A stretch of DNA of 64,000 nucleotides from Phycisphaerae bacterium. Lineage in GTDB: Bacteria; Planctomycetota; Phycisphaerae; Phycisphaerales; UBA1924. The notes beneath the pieces were generated by a model. It saw only the letters and a program-made list of their open reading frames with translations. It searched no databases and was not told the origin of the DNA. Positions within the stretch are counted from its first letter, which is position 1. Each line of letters opens with the position of its first letter. Positions 10,001 through 18,779 of the stretch are shown here, piece by piece. The stretch spans positions 124,001 through 188,000 of the forward strand of contig JAUIHS010000002.1 of the NCBI GenBank assembly GCA_030432255.1. The letters run 5' to 3'. Both the position numbers and the translations under genes were made by a program.

Positions 10001-11251
10001 CTGACGGATCACATCGTGCTCGAATCGCGCGATGGTGAGATTGCGCTGTGGAAACTCGAGGATGGTGGGTTGTCGCGGCGATGGGGTGGTGTGAGTTCCG
10101 ATGAGGTTCTGCTGCGCCTTGACGAAACAGGCGCCTACTTTGCACGGGCGTTGCGACCCGCACAGGCCGAGCAGAATTTCACAGTGATCAGGCGTCGGAT
10201 CGAAACCGGCGAGATCATGTGGGCGACGCTCGGCTTTGAGGAGGCGCTCCTGCATAACGTGGCCGCTCCCGTGCACTTCAACCGGCGCGTACAACGCTTC
10301 TCGACCCCGCTGCGTATGGATGTTTCGCCTACGCAGGTCATGTTCGACTCCGATGCCCAGACAGTCGTTCTTGTTGAGCGGATCGGGCGTGCGGCGGCCT
10401 TCGATCTTGAGACAGGCGAGTTGCTCTGGTCGCGTCAGAGCACGATGGACCGCGTGCATGACGCCGTCCTGGACTCCGGGACACTGTTGGTCGGCGGCGC
10501 GAACATCGACGCGGATGGGAACCTCGCGATCGGGTCTGATCTCGATGGCATGACTCATCTCGTGATGGCGATCGATGCACGCACCGGTGATACGCTCTTC
10601 CGCCGCGAGGAGCGGGACATGGTCCGCTGGGTCTCTGTGACACCGGAGACGAATGGTGTGGTCGGCGTCGAGGATGGGGCCGTGGCATTTGATCTCTTCC
10701 GTGGCACGGAACTGTGGCGCCTTGAGAATGATGCCATGGCGCGTTCGAAAGCTGCGTGGACCTTCCCGAACCGGTTGCTCCTGATCAATGAGAATGACTG
10801 GTTGCGCCAGGTGGACACACGGGAAGGTGTCATGCGGGAGGATGCCCTCGATGCGCGCGATCGGCTCGATGGTGCGATTCCGTGGGTCGCGACTCGTCTG
10901 CTTGGCGATCGCGTTGCCATTGCGAGTCTGCATGGTGTGATGATCTTTGATGCGGCGGGCGATGTTGCAGGTGTCAGCCTGCCGCAGGCCTCGCGCAGTA
11001 TTCTCCCGCCAGCCTTCTCACGTGACGAGATCATCACGATCGAACGGGATGGCGAGCGGCTTGATGGGGAGTTGATCAGCGCCTTCACACTGAACCTGTA
11101 CTCGAATCGCTCCTGCAAGATCATCAGCAGTACCGTCCTCGAACTCGGCGTCTCACCGGACATGGTGGGCGTGGTCGACGGTGCGATCGTGATTGGTGCA
11201 GGGTGGGTGACCGCAACGATTCCGGCAACTCACGAGGTGGCGACACCATGA
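7001..11251 (+). CDS. Very large exported PQQ-propeller / helical-repeat protein
   Basis: From the ATG at 7001 (GGAGG at 6991-6995) the product has 1416 residues with a signal peptide (Arg-rich start, LAAGLLPALPAAG). After an all-helical N-terminal part (about 35-220), repeated PQQ-type blades follow, recognisable by segments such as AIHAYERATGKRT, AFDLETGELLWSRQ and AFDLFRGTELWRL. A helical, TPR-like region (about 680-950) divides the propeller blades into two groups. This resembles BamB-like or quinoprotein-type propellers, but I see no catalytic site for PQQ, so a scaffold role at the cell envelope is more likely; that is inference. Its stop overlaps the start of an FKBP lipoprotein gene by four bases (ATGA), so a folding factor is co-translated with it. 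Confidence 0.8.
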   Translation: MPRRLRSTTQTRLAPWILGLAAGLLPALPAAGQTNNPVYVDDSPRTETALHGVRDLAATGNLTEAVRILQQLLDEEGDRVIATAEDEDLFISVRERIHAELLANPELLDQYRRIEAPNAHRILSEGRLEEVERSHLLTDAGFEATLRLTQWLFESARFEAAWLMLRQLDMHPDRKGVSGDRARVMLRRVAEYIGLQDPDVPDELLRDEVWATLQRWTMEAGGAAIARSPASETPIEERFHAPWFDESLPDMEHLVAHPLPSVTFAELDDAFSSLSSRTASGIPRNAQFLYVMPAVAGDRVFLNDGSTISAWNRFTLNREWAVETRADENVHRARLSPSFDGTTSVTVEGPWVVGITGLNLRNFSGFEQYITAIETETGQVIWQTAADQLPDPALSDLAFRGPVLIDQRTVVIAGSKQSSQRGLESRYLVGLDLVTGDMEWARPLGSAGALRHGPRALEQDMPTSASGMTYYTDPVGFVAAVESWSGRVHWIRRLPPESNQFDTRDPWEGSMPLVVGDLIYTLTPDRRAIHAYERATGKRTAQISAAHFDAPQYILHADGHILGVNQHAIWSRPADDLDAPIETAVVTSVPEPGIRGRVVVAGDELVVPVANGLRIVRATNVDLEDYRHMSLDDPGNVLPVESGLIVVDDRQFHPYLVWEVAERILRDRMEARPGDATDAVTLAALAHRAGRSELIVPTVDRAIRAIDADPLSASSEKNRGRLFRSLLDMIEPPPSLATSVKLTDSLREQLLDRLGMTAALPLERVAHLMARGQFFETIGQPRQAIESYQTILGDDHLLGTSFTQFENTVSAEAEATRRLRRIIQAHGDAVYDVFDQEATRQFAEIRSGDDPAEFERLARQYPPASITPRAWLAAAARYRSLGRQLLAIHATEEALDSAADCVGAPDPPLGEIAGRLIRELLGAERYYLASRRLSEIRASHPGIQLTTDGRAMDVETTADELSARLTAMNRRPEIGPALGAPTVLTGWRPVEPASMSVEPPLTDHIVLESRDGEIALWKLEDGGLSRRWGGVSSDEVLLRLDETGAYFARALRPAQAEQNFTVIRRRIETGEIMWATLGFEEALLHNVAAPVHFNRRVQRFSTPLRMDVSPTQVMFDSDAQTVVLVERIGRAAAFDLETGELLWSRQSTMDRVHDAVLDSGTLLVGGANIDADGNLAIGSDLDGMTHLVMAIDARTGDTLFRREERDMVRWVSVTPETNGVVGVEDGAVAFDLFRGTELWRLENDAMARSKAAWTFPNRLLLINENDWLRQVDTREGVMREDALDARDRLDGAIPWVATRLLGDRVAIASLHGVMIFDAAGDVAGVSLPQASRSILPPAFSRDEIITIERDGERLDGELISAFTLNLYSNRSCKIISSTVLELGVSPDMVGVVDGAIVIGAGWVTATIPATHEVATP

Positions 11252-11736
11252 CTCGTCCGTTGACTGCCGCGCTGGTCGGTCTGATCTCAATCGGGCTGAT
11301 CGTGCCCGGATGCGAGAAGCCCACCGAGGATGTGCCGGCGCCGGTTCCGGCGCCGACACCGGATGAGGTCGTGACATCTCCCGATCCTGCAACGCCGCTG
11401 CCCGAGGGGTTGGTGGTCGAGGATGTTGAGATCGGTGAGGGGGAGGCGTGCCCGGAGGGTGCGCTGGTGACCGTCGAGTACGTGGCCATGCTGTCGGATC
11501 GGACGGTGTGGGATTCAACTGAGAAGCGCAAGCGTTCGATGGAGTGGGACCTCTCAAGTCCGAATCTCATCACGGGTCTACGCCGCGGCGTCCCCGGAAT
11601 GCGCATCGGAGGCCGGCGGACCGTCATCATCCCGAGCGAACTCGCGTACGGGAAGACAGGTCGACCGCCCATCCCGCCCAACGAGAACCTCATCTTCGAG
11701 ATCACACTGCTCGAATGGACGACCGGTTCAGAATGA
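11248..11736 (+). CDS. FKBP-type peptidyl-prolyl isomerase, lipoprotein
   Basis: The product has 162 residues. A lipoprotein signal ends in the lipobox IVPGC, followed by a Pro/Ala-rich linker and an FKBP domain (about 55-162). Family landmarks are VTVEYVAML, LITGLRRGVPGMRIGG, IIPSELAYG and the final IFEITLLEW strand. It should accelerate Xaa-Pro isomerisation of exported proteins from a membrane anchor. The ATG at 11248 lies in an ATGA overlap with the upstream propeller gene, so translation is probably coupled; GAGGTGG lies upstream. The upstream in-frame start near 11203 would remove the lipobox from the N-terminus and is less likely. Length is normal for a one-domain FKBP with an anchor. 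Confidence 0.9.
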   Translation: MTRPLTAALVGLISIGLIVPGCEKPTEDVPAPVPAPTPDEVVTSPDPATPLPEGLVVEDVEIGEGEACPEGALVTVEYVAMLSDRTVWDSTEKRKRSMEWDLSSPNLITGLRRGVPGMRIGGRRTVIIPSELAYGKTGRPPIPPNENLIFEITLLEWTTGSE

Positions 11737-11753
11737 GTGACGGTGATTTTGTT

Positions 11754-14360
11754 TCAGACACCTGCCGGAACAGGGCCGACGGCGGGTTCGTCGATGCCGA
11801 TGCCCTTGCTGGCCGGGTCAATGCCGATCTTGCGCAGGTGTTCATGCCAGACACGCATGTGCTGGGTCCAGTAGTGCTCGAAGGCACTGCCGATGTCCTT
11901 GCCCGCCATCATCGCCATGCAGTTCCGGGACATGCGCTCGCGCATCTCACGGTCGCGGATCATGGTAACCGTGGCTTCAACCCACGCTGAGAGATCAGAT
12001 GCCGGCACCACGCGGCCCGTCTCGCCATCCCTGATGATCTCGCACGGACCGCCTTCATCCGTAACGATTGAGGGCAGGCCGGAGTGCGCCGCCTCCATCA
12101 CCACCTGGCCAAGCGTGTCCGTGGTGGATGGGAAGAGGAACAGGTCACCCGAGGCGTAGATGCGCGCGAGGGGTTCGCCGCGGCGGAACCCGAGGAACCA
12201 GGCGTCTTCACCGGAAAGGGCCTTTTCCATCTCGGCTCGATAGGGTCCGTCCCCGATGACGATCAGGTCCGCGCGGACGCCTTCGCCGATGAGTCGTCGG
12301 CGTGCGGCCTTCCAGACGTCGACGAGCATGGGGAGGTTCTTCTCGACGCTGACGCGTCCGCAGTAGATGACCTTGACACTTTCGCGCCCGATACCGGTGC
12401 GCTTCTCATCGCGATCGAGGTCGGTCCAGGTGGTTTCAGACCGGAATCGACGACCGAAGTCACCGAGGTCAATCCCGGCTTCCAGTGTCGTGCATACGTC
12501 GTCACGCAGACCGAGGCGCTTCAGTGCCGGAAGGTAGCTGGAGGAGCGGGTCAGCACGCGGGAGAAGCGCCGGTAGAAAAACTGCATGTACTTTTCGGTC
12601 CCCACGGTGAGCGTGTGGTCGCGGAAGAGACGCTCGATGTACGCGGGGAAGTCGGTGTGGTAGACGCCCACGATCGGTATCCGTGCCATCTTCGCGGCGA
12701 TCAACCCGACAAGCCCGACCGGGCCCGGCGTGGAGATGTGTACGACGTCCGGCTGATGGGCATCGATGTATCGGAGCATCTTCGTCAGCGGCGGCAGCAC
12801 CATCTCGAGTTCGCCGTACTTCGGCATCGTGGTCGCGAAGACGGGATCGAAGTTGACGATGTTCTCTTCATCAGGCACGGGAAGCCGCGTCGAGGTCAGC
12901 ACGCGAAAGTCTCGGCCCGTACGGCGGGCACACGTCGCCATGTTCTGGATGAAGCGGCAGACGCCGTTGACGTCGCCGAGCGTGTCGGTGAAGAGGCAGA
13001 CCTTCATCGGGCGATCGAGAACTGAGCGACCGCGGCCGCGCAGGGAGAGTTCGTGTTCCATCTTCTCCACCATGTGCCGTTCCTTGTTCGAGTGAAAAAG
13101 CGAGAAGATGTATGGCACCTGCGCAGCATAGAGGATCGCGTAGCTGGAGAGGTGATCCATCAACTTGCGGGCATCACGCCCTCGGAGAGCGCTCATCGCG
13201 CCGTCCGACATCTGTCGAGCCAGGGCTTCCGTCAGGTCATCTGCAAAGCGGGCCATGTCCTCGTGCTGGGCGAGCGGTTGCGGCGAATCCGTTCGCTCGG
13301 GATCCAGGCCGGCGAGGAGGTCCGCATGCTGTTCCAGGAGCGGTCCGAGGGTCGATCTGAGGGCATCGAGGATCGGGGGCCGGCGACGGCCGCGGCGGGA
13401 GAGTTTGCCCACGATGGTGGAGAGCGTGAGCCGCGTCTTTGCGGGAGCGGGCATGTCGACACCGGCAAAGCGTCCGAGTCGGCTGCCGACGTATCGTCCC
13501 CGGATTGAGGTTCGATGGTGCAGTCGTCGGGCGTAGCAGTTGACGCCGACGGTGGTGAGTTGGTGTGCGAGGATCGAAGCGTGTCCCGCCTGACCTGAGG
13601 CCCGTCCTTCGCCGTCCATGACGCGCTGTACGAACTCGGCGGCGGATGAAATGGGTCGTCTGGCGGGCTCGATGACTTCCGTCCACGTGGCGCCGATGTT
13701 CAGGAGTGCGTGATCGTCTGATCCGGCGGTGCGTGGCTTCTTCCACGACTCGGGCCAGACGGGTTCGAGGTCATGGCGGGCGCTGAACTCGGCGATGCGG
13801 CGCGGCGTGAGGTCGTCGAGGTAGTGTTCGATGACGCGCCGGTGGTTGCCGGGATGGGCGCCGTTCAGAATTTCCCAGGCCCGAAACAACAACGTGGCAC
13901 GCTCAAGGTGCCACGTCTTCAGGCGACCATTCTGGTCGTACATGGGGTGGGCGAGCGCGTGCGGCAGGTGACGCCGCTTCAGCCAGGTGGCAAAGGCGTA
14001 GCAGTCATCACGCAGCCCCTCGTCTCCGATCTCCTCGTGGAGTTCCGGTGTGATGTCCCAGACGACGACATGCAGTTTGCAGCGATCCTCCGGGAAGTAG
14101 GTCGTGACCTCCTCGCCGATGATCACGTCCTCGAAGCCGCGCTCGATGAGGTGGAGGGCGCCGTCGATCGTGTCGTGATCGGTGAGGGTGATGAAGTCCA
14201 TGCCGCGGGCACGCGCCTGGTCATAGACGCCTTCAGGTTCGGAATAGCTTTCCGGAATGTCGAGGGGCCGGAGGGGGCGGATGACGGGTGCACTGCTGGC
14301 GCTGCTGTGGCAGTGCATGTCCATGCGGCGGATTCGGTTGCTCTGGGAGGCGATGACCAT
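11754..14360 (-). CDS. PHP-domain / GT4 glycosyltransferase fusion
   Basis: The ATG at 14360 is preceded by AAGGAG at good spacing and gives 868 residues. The N-terminal part (about 12-300) is a PHP-type metal hydrolase, with HCH at 16-18 and the LTDHDT motif. The C-terminal part (about 452-840) is a GT-B glycosyltransferase of family GT4: KVCLFTDTLGDVNGV opens it, GVYHTDFP and YCGRVSVEKNL lie in the middle, and an E-x7-E-like donor site (TLGQVVMEAAHSGLPSIV) closes it. GT4 members move sugars from nucleotide donors onto lipids or glycans; PHP domains are usually phosphoesterases. How the two work together is not known to me. The gene converges with the FKBP gene. It could serve envelope glycan synthesis together with the island at 33-46 kb. 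Confidence 0.85.
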   Translation of the reverse strand: MVIASQSNRIRRMDMHCHSSASSAPVIRPLRPLDIPESYSEPEGVYDQARARGMDFITLTDHDTIDGALHLIERGFEDVIIGEEVTTYFPEDRCKLHVVVWDITPELHEEIGDEGLRDDCYAFATWLKRRHLPHALAHPMYDQNGRLKTWHLERATLLFRAWEILNGAHPGNHRRVIEHYLDDLTPRRIAEFSARHDLEPVWPESWKKPRTAGSDDHALLNIGATWTEVIEPARRPISSAAEFVQRVMDGEGRASGQAGHASILAHQLTTVGVNCYARRLHHRTSIRGRYVGSRLGRFAGVDMPAPAKTRLTLSTIVGKLSRRGRRRPPILDALRSTLGPLLEQHADLLAGLDPERTDSPQPLAQHEDMARFADDLTEALARQMSDGAMSALRGRDARKLMDHLSSYAILYAAQVPYIFSLFHSNKERHMVEKMEHELSLRGRGRSVLDRPMKVCLFTDTLGDVNGVCRFIQNMATCARRTGRDFRVLTSTRLPVPDEENIVNFDPVFATTMPKYGELEMVLPPLTKMLRYIDAHQPDVVHISTPGPVGLVGLIAAKMARIPIVGVYHTDFPAYIERLFRDHTLTVGTEKYMQFFYRRFSRVLTRSSSYLPALKRLGLRDDVCTTLEAGIDLGDFGRRFRSETTWTDLDRDEKRTGIGRESVKVIYCGRVSVEKNLPMLVDVWKAARRRLIGEGVRADLIVIGDGPYRAEMEKALSGEDAWFLGFRRGEPLARIYASGDLFLFPSTTDTLGQVVMEAAHSGLPSIVTDEGGPCEIIRDGETGRVVPASDLSAWVEATVTMIRDREMRERMSRNCMAMMAGKDIGSAFEHYWTQHMRVWHEHLRKIGIDPASKGIGIDEPAVGPVPAGV

Positions 14361-14685
14361 CCTGAACTCCTTGTGACGGCGGTCCTCCGGACGGCCGTTC
14401 TGCCGGGAAATCGAGGGGATTATGGTCTGCCATCGGCACAGCACCAGAGCGCGACCGCAACCCGAACGCGAATTTCACGGCCGGACCATGGCGCCTTCAC
14501 AAACCTGTCGGGGATGGTGAGGGTGGTGTTTCGAATGTGTTGCGACCGGTGTTCTGAGAGACTGCCGGCCGGACCTCGCTACGACAAGTGAACAGATCTG
14601 TCTATTTGCTGGAATGATCGGATCCGGTTGGAGGTTCACCTGTCTCAGAACCTCATTCCCTCAATCTCTCTCAGGAGTACAGACC
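14361..14685. other. Gene-free stretch between the divergent PHP-GT4 and AhpD-like genes
   Basis: This 325-base region must hold promoters for both divergent genes. I see no convincing -35/-10 pair. A perfect 10-base palindrome ACAGATCTGT lies at 14592-14601 and could be an operator for the AhpD-like gene, though such a short palindrome may be chance. No RNA gene or reading frame of substance was seen. Confidence 0.5.
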
Positions 14686-15216
14686 ATGCCGCGACTCAAC
14701 ATCATCGATCCCGCAACTGCAACCGGTCGGGTCAAGGAGATCTTTGACGGCCCGCTCGAAGGCAAGCACTTCAACATCTTCAAGGGCATGGCCAACTCCG
14801 CCGCCGGCATCGACGCCTACCTCGCGCTGGCCGGTGCGCTCGGCAACGCGGCACTGACCGATGCAGAACGCGAGGTCGTGGCGCTCGCCATCGCAGAGGC
14901 GAACGAATGCGATTATTGTGCCGCGGCCCACACCGCTCTCGGCAAGATGGCTGGTCTCACGGATCCCCAGACGGTGGAAGCCCGGAAGGGCCACCTCGGC
15001 GATGCACGTCTGGACGCTCTCGCCAAGTTCGCGCTTCGCCTCCACGAGAAGAAGGGCTTCGTCAGTGACGAAGACCTGAAGACCTTCAAGGAGGCTGGCT
15101 ACACGGATGGCCATGTCGTCGAAGTCATCGCGACCTACGCGCTCAACCTCTTCACGAACTACTTCAACCACGTCAACCAGACGGATGTCGACTTCCCTTC
15201 GGCGCCAGCGATCTGA
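14686..15216 (+). CDS. AhpD-like / carboxymuconolactone decarboxylase family protein
   Basis: The product has 176 residues. It carries the redox motif of the AhpD-like group: C75-D-Y-C78 followed by H82, preceded by the acidic segment AIAEANE. Such proteins use the CxxC pair and nearby His in peroxide defence or thiol exchange; the exact substrate cannot be told. The ATG at 14686 is preceded by AGGAG with eight bases of spacing. An ORF extension to 14614 lacks a ribosome binding site. The gene is not next to ahpC. An inverted repeat (15236-15294) follows the stop. A second, shorter member of the family lies at 46361. Confidence 0.88.
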   Translation: MPRLNIIDPATATGRVKEIFDGPLEGKHFNIFKGMANSAAGIDAYLALAGALGNAALTDAEREVVALAIAEANECDYCAAAHTALGKMAGLTDPQTVEARKGHLGDARLDALAKFALRLHEKKGFVSDEDLKTFKEAGYTDGHVVEVIATYALNLFTNYFNHVNQTDVDFPSAPAI

Positions 15217-15235
15217 ATAGATGCAGAAGGCATTG

Positions 15236-15294
15236 GGTGTTGGGTTTCTGGGGTTCGCGACCTGTTGCGTCGCCAACCCCTTTGGCCCAACACC
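15236..15294. repeat. Inverted repeat with GGTGTTGGG arms between the AhpD-like gene and aroA
   Basis: GGTGTTGGG (15236-15244) plus GGGGTT (15250-15255) pair with AACCCC (15275-15280) plus CCCAACACC (15286-15294). Five unmatched bases on each side form an internal loop. The hairpin has no T tract after it, so it is not a classic intrinsic terminator. It lies 20 bases after a stop codon, like other word-like repeats in the window. Confidence 0.65.
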
Positions 15295-15321
15295 TGACCG
15301 CCAACTCGTTACCCTCTCGAC

Positions 15322-16659
15322 ATGACCGATGCCCGACCCATCGCGACTGTTTCGAGTCCGTTCGACGCCGACGTCACCACGCCGGGTTCCAAGAGCCTGA
15401 CGAACAGGGCGCTCATGCTGGGAGCGATGTGCGATGGCAAGTCGCTGCTCAGCCGACCACTCCTCGATGCCGAGGATGCCCGCCGCATGCGACGGGCCCT
15501 CGATCAGATGGGGGTCGCTACCGAGTACTTCGCCGCGACGGACTCCCTTGTCGTCACGGGTCGCGGCGGCCGTTTCAAGGGCGACGTCGAGGTCAACCTG
15601 CACAACGCGGGCACGGCGACGCGCTTCCTGACGGCGGCGGCCTGCTTTGCTGACGGGCCGGTGGTCATTGATGGCAATCCGCGCATGCGTGAGCGTCCGA
15701 TTGGCCAGTTGCTGCGACTGCTCCGCGCGTATGAGATCCGTATCGATGAACTCGAAGGCGAGGGCTTTGTACCCATACGCGTGCACCCCACGCCGAAGAG
15801 TCGGCTCACGGGTGGCTCACTGGTGGTGCCGACCACGCTCTCGAGCCAGTACATCTCGGCTCTGCTGCTGATCGCGCCCTGGACTGAACAGGGCATAGCG
15901 CTGCGACTCGATGGCGACATCACCTCGCCGTCCTACATCGAGATGACGCTCCGACTGCTCAGCACGATCGGGGTGACCAGCATCGAGTACGAACCGGACC
16001 TTCGAACGATGTACGTCGGTCCGCCCGCTCCACCGCCATTCAACTACGACGTCGAACCCGATGCCAGCGGCGCGACGTACTTCCAGGCCGCCGCGGCCGT
16101 CATCCCCGGCGCTCGTGCCCTGACGCGCGGGATCACCTTCAACGCATTGCAGCACGATGCCCGTTTCCCGATGCTGCTGCGTCAGATGGGGGCCGAGGTG
16201 ACTTACGACGACACGGGCGTGGTCGTGACGGGTCCGGAGCGGATCGAGGCGATCGACTCGGACCTGTCGCTCATGCCGGATACGGCCATGACGCTGGCGG
16301 CGGTGGCGTGCTTCGCTGACGGTGTGAGCACGATCCGCGGCCTGCGGACGCTGCGAGTGAAGGAGACCGATCGCATTGAGGCGCTGCGTGTCGAACTCGA
16401 CAGGATCGGCGTGAGGGTGGAGGTCTTCGCGGATGGTGAAGACGAAGCGATCCGGGTGATCCCGCCCGATGGGGGCGTGGACTGCGGTGCGGATGTGCCT
16501 GAGGTTGCCCTTGATACCTACGACGATCATCGCATGGCGATGTCGCTGGCGATCGTCGGCCTGAGGCGGCCGAACGTGCTCATCAATGATCCGAGCTGTG
16601 TGAACAAGACGTATCCGGGCTTCTGGGACGACTTTGTTACCGCAACGTCCGGGTCCTGA
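15322..16659 (+). CDS. aroA: 3-phosphoshikimate 1-carboxyvinyltransferase (EPSP synthase)
   Basis: This enzyme joins phosphoenolpyruvate to shikimate-3-phosphate in the aromatic amino acid pathway in the cytoplasm. The product has 445 residues, normal length. Landmarks are GSKSLTNRAL (about 22-31), the conserved NAGTATRFLTA loop, LSSQYISALLL, LRVKETDRIEAL and DDHRMAMSLAIVG, all in the right order. The ATG at 15322 has no clear ribosome binding site. The stop TGA overlaps the ATG of the ABC exporter (TGATG at 16657-16661), so the two are probably coupled, an unusual pairing for aroA. Confidence 0.96.
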   Translation: MTDARPIATVSSPFDADVTTPGSKSLTNRALMLGAMCDGKSLLSRPLLDAEDARRMRRALDQMGVATEYFAATDSLVVTGRGGRFKGDVEVNLHNAGTATRFLTAAACFADGPVVIDGNPRMRERPIGQLLRLLRAYEIRIDELEGEGFVPIRVHPTPKSRLTGGSLVVPTTLSSQYISALLLIAPWTEQGIALRLDGDITSPSYIEMTLRLLSTIGVTSIEYEPDLRTMYVGPPAPPPFNYDVEPDASGATYFQAAAAVIPGARALTRGITFNALQHDARFPMLLRQMGAEVTYDDTGVVVTGPERIEAIDSDLSLMPDTAMTLAAVACFADGVSTIRGLRTLRVKETDRIEALRVELDRIGVRVEVFADGEDEAIRVIPPDGGVDCGADVPEVALDTYDDHRMAMSLAIVGLRRPNVLINDPSCVNKTYPGFWDDFVTATSGS

Positions 16660-18635
16660 TGCCTTCGCGGGTGTCGCCCGCCAGCCGCATCGGGGATACT
16701 GTTGGTCCCATGTCCCGCGACTATCCCAGGCCGGTGCCAGTCGGGAAGTACCGACGCAACGAAGCCTTCTGGCGCTTCGCGCGGCGGATGCTGCGCCAAC
16801 GCCGAACGATCGTGATCGCGGCCATCATGGCAATAGTCTCGGCGACCAACATGGGTGTCGGACTGGTCGGGATGGTGCCGGTCCTGAACAACATCCTTGA
16901 GGATGGTGATCAGTCGACGCTGCCGAGGCTTGCCGAGCGATTCAACGAGCAGTTGAGCGGCGTCGTGGTCATTCCCCAGGCATGGATCGATCAGTTGCCC
17001 GACGGGCGCTACGACGCCGTGGTGGCGGTGATCTCGGTCCTCGGACTCCTCACGATCATCGGCGCCTTCGCGAACTTCGCGCACCTGTACTACGCCTTCA
17101 CGTTGTCGACTCGCACTGTTGCGGATGTCCGGCGGACCGCGTATCACCACCTCGTTCGCCTTCCGCTGACAACCATGGTGCAGGGGAAGTCGAACGACCT
17201 TGTGAGCCGGGTGGTGCAGGACACCGCAGTGCTCAACAACGGCTTCAACGCCCTGACCGGCAAGGCCATCGCACAGAGCACCAAGGGGGCCGCATCGCTC
17301 GGCGCCGCCTTCTTCATCAGTTGGAAGCTGAGCCTTGTGACATGTGCCATCGGCCCGATTGTCTACATCATCATCCGCAAACTCGGTAAGCGCATCCGAC
17401 GTGCTTCACGCGGCGCCATGCGCGGCCGCGCCCGCCTGCTGGGTGCCGCGACCGAGGTGGTTCGCGGCTACCGCGTCGTCAAGGTGTACACGACCGAGCG
17501 CCAGGAACTCGGGCGCTTCACGCGCATCAACAATGATGTGCTCCGCGAGCAACTGCGCGAGCGCACCGCCAAGGCACTGGCCAGCCCGCTCATCGAGGCG
17601 GTCACGATCTTCATCCTCGGCATCCTGGCGCTGATTGCCATGAAGTGGATCATCGATGGCGGCTCGCTCGATGCATCCGACTTCATCATGACGCTCGGTG
17701 CGCTCGGGCTCGCAGGGAATGCGCTCAAGCCACTCTCCTCGATCGTGCAGGACATCCAGAAGGCTGACTCCGCCGCTCAACGCATCGCCGAGATCATCGA
17801 CATGCCCAGCGAGGAGACACGAACCAACCGGCTGCCGAGACTGCCGCGGCACGCGGAAAGCATCGTCTTTCGCGACGTCACCTACACCTATCCGACGGCC
17901 AATGAGCCGGCGTTGCGTCACCTCGATCTGGAGATTGAGCATGGGATGACGGTGGCGGTCGTCGGACCCAACGGCTCAGGGAAGACGACACTCCTCGGGC
18001 TTGTTCCCAATCTCTACCAGCCGGACTCCGGCCAGGTGCTCATCGACGGGCAGGATCTGCAGGGGGTGTCGCTCCGATCGCTGCGCCGGCAGATCGCGGT
18101 GGTAACCCAGGAGACGGTGCTCTTCCAGGGCACGATCGGTGAGAACATCGCCTACGGCACGCCGGGTGCGACGCAGGAGCAGATCGAGGCCGCGGCAGCT
18201 CGGGCGCATGCGACGGAGTTCATCAATCTCCAGCCGCAGGGCTTCGACACCCCGGTGGGTGATCAGGGTCTAGCGCTTTCCGGCGGGCAGCGTCAGCGCA
18301 TTTCGATTGCGCGGGCGATCCTTCGCGACCCGGCCATCCTGATCATGGACGAGGCGACGAGCATGATCGACTCTGACAGCGAGGCGCGGATCAGCGACGC
18401 CATTTCGCAGTTCGGCGAGGGTCGAACCTGCCTGATCGTGGCGCATCGTCTGTCGACCGTCATCAACGCGGACCGCATCGTCGTCCTCGATCGCGGGACC
18501 TACGTTGACTCAGGGACGCATGATGAACTGTTGGGCCGTTGTGGCGTGTATCAGCAGATCGCCCGCCACCAGCTCGCCCCATCTTCCACCAGTGACGAGC
18601 CGACGGACGAGGCCTCGGTGCCCTCCGGCGGTTGA
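16659..18635 (+). CDS. MsbA-like ABC exporter (membrane + ATPase domains)
   Basis: The product has 658 residues. The N-terminal half (about 40-370) is an ABC exporter membrane domain with about six hydrophobic segments. The C-terminal half is the ATPase: Walker A GPNGSGKTT, Q-loop in AVVTQETV, signature LSGGQRQR, Walker B ILIMDEAT and the H-loop in VAHRLST. All catalytic residues are present. It should work as a homodimer and may export lipids or lipid-linked glycans like MsbA; the substrate is inferred. The start at 16659 overlaps the aroA stop; ATG 16710 is an alternative. The C-terminus has a hydrophilic tail rich in Ser, Thr and Asp/Glu. Confidence 0.92.
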   Translation: MPSRVSPASRIGDTVGPMSRDYPRPVPVGKYRRNEAFWRFARRMLRQRRTIVIAAIMAIVSATNMGVGLVGMVPVLNNILEDGDQSTLPRLAERFNEQLSGVVVIPQAWIDQLPDGRYDAVVAVISVLGLLTIIGAFANFAHLYYAFTLSTRTVADVRRTAYHHLVRLPLTTMVQGKSNDLVSRVVQDTAVLNNGFNALTGKAIAQSTKGAASLGAAFFISWKLSLVTCAIGPIVYIIIRKLGKRIRRASRGAMRGRARLLGAATEVVRGYRVVKVYTTERQELGRFTRINNDVLREQLRERTAKALASPLIEAVTIFILGILALIAMKWIIDGGSLDASDFIMTLGALGLAGNALKPLSSIVQDIQKADSAAQRIAEIIDMPSEETRTNRLPRLPRHAESIVFRDVTYTYPTANEPALRHLDLEIEHGMTVAVVGPNGSGKTTLLGLVPNLYQPDSGQVLIDGQDLQGVSLRSLRRQIAVVTQETVLFQGTIGENIAYGTPGATQEQIEAAAARAHATEFINLQPQGFDTPVGDQGLALSGGQRQRISIARAILRDPAILIMDEATSMIDSDSEARISDAISQFGEGRTCLIVAHRLSTVINADRIVVLDRGTYVDSGTHDELLGRCGVYQQIARHQLAPSSTSDEPTDEASVPSGG

Positions 18636-18673
18636 CGATCGGTCCGATACCCCGGCCTGCCGCCGGATTCGTC

Positions 18674-18704
18674 TTGCACGCTCCAACGTCAAGTCTGCTA
18701 GAAT
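18674..18704 (+). promoter_or_regulatory. Probable promoter for der
   Basis: An extended -10 element TGCTAGAAT lies at 18696-18704. TTGCAC at 18674-18679 is a possible -35 element with 19 bases of spacing, which is long. The predicted start site would give a leader of about 70 bases before the ATG at 18780. Confidence 0.5.
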
Positions 18705-18779
18705 CACCGATTCGGCTCTCCTCTGCCCCGCCCCCCGCGCTCCCCCGGCCCATCCATACCTCTTCACCCCGAAGCCACC

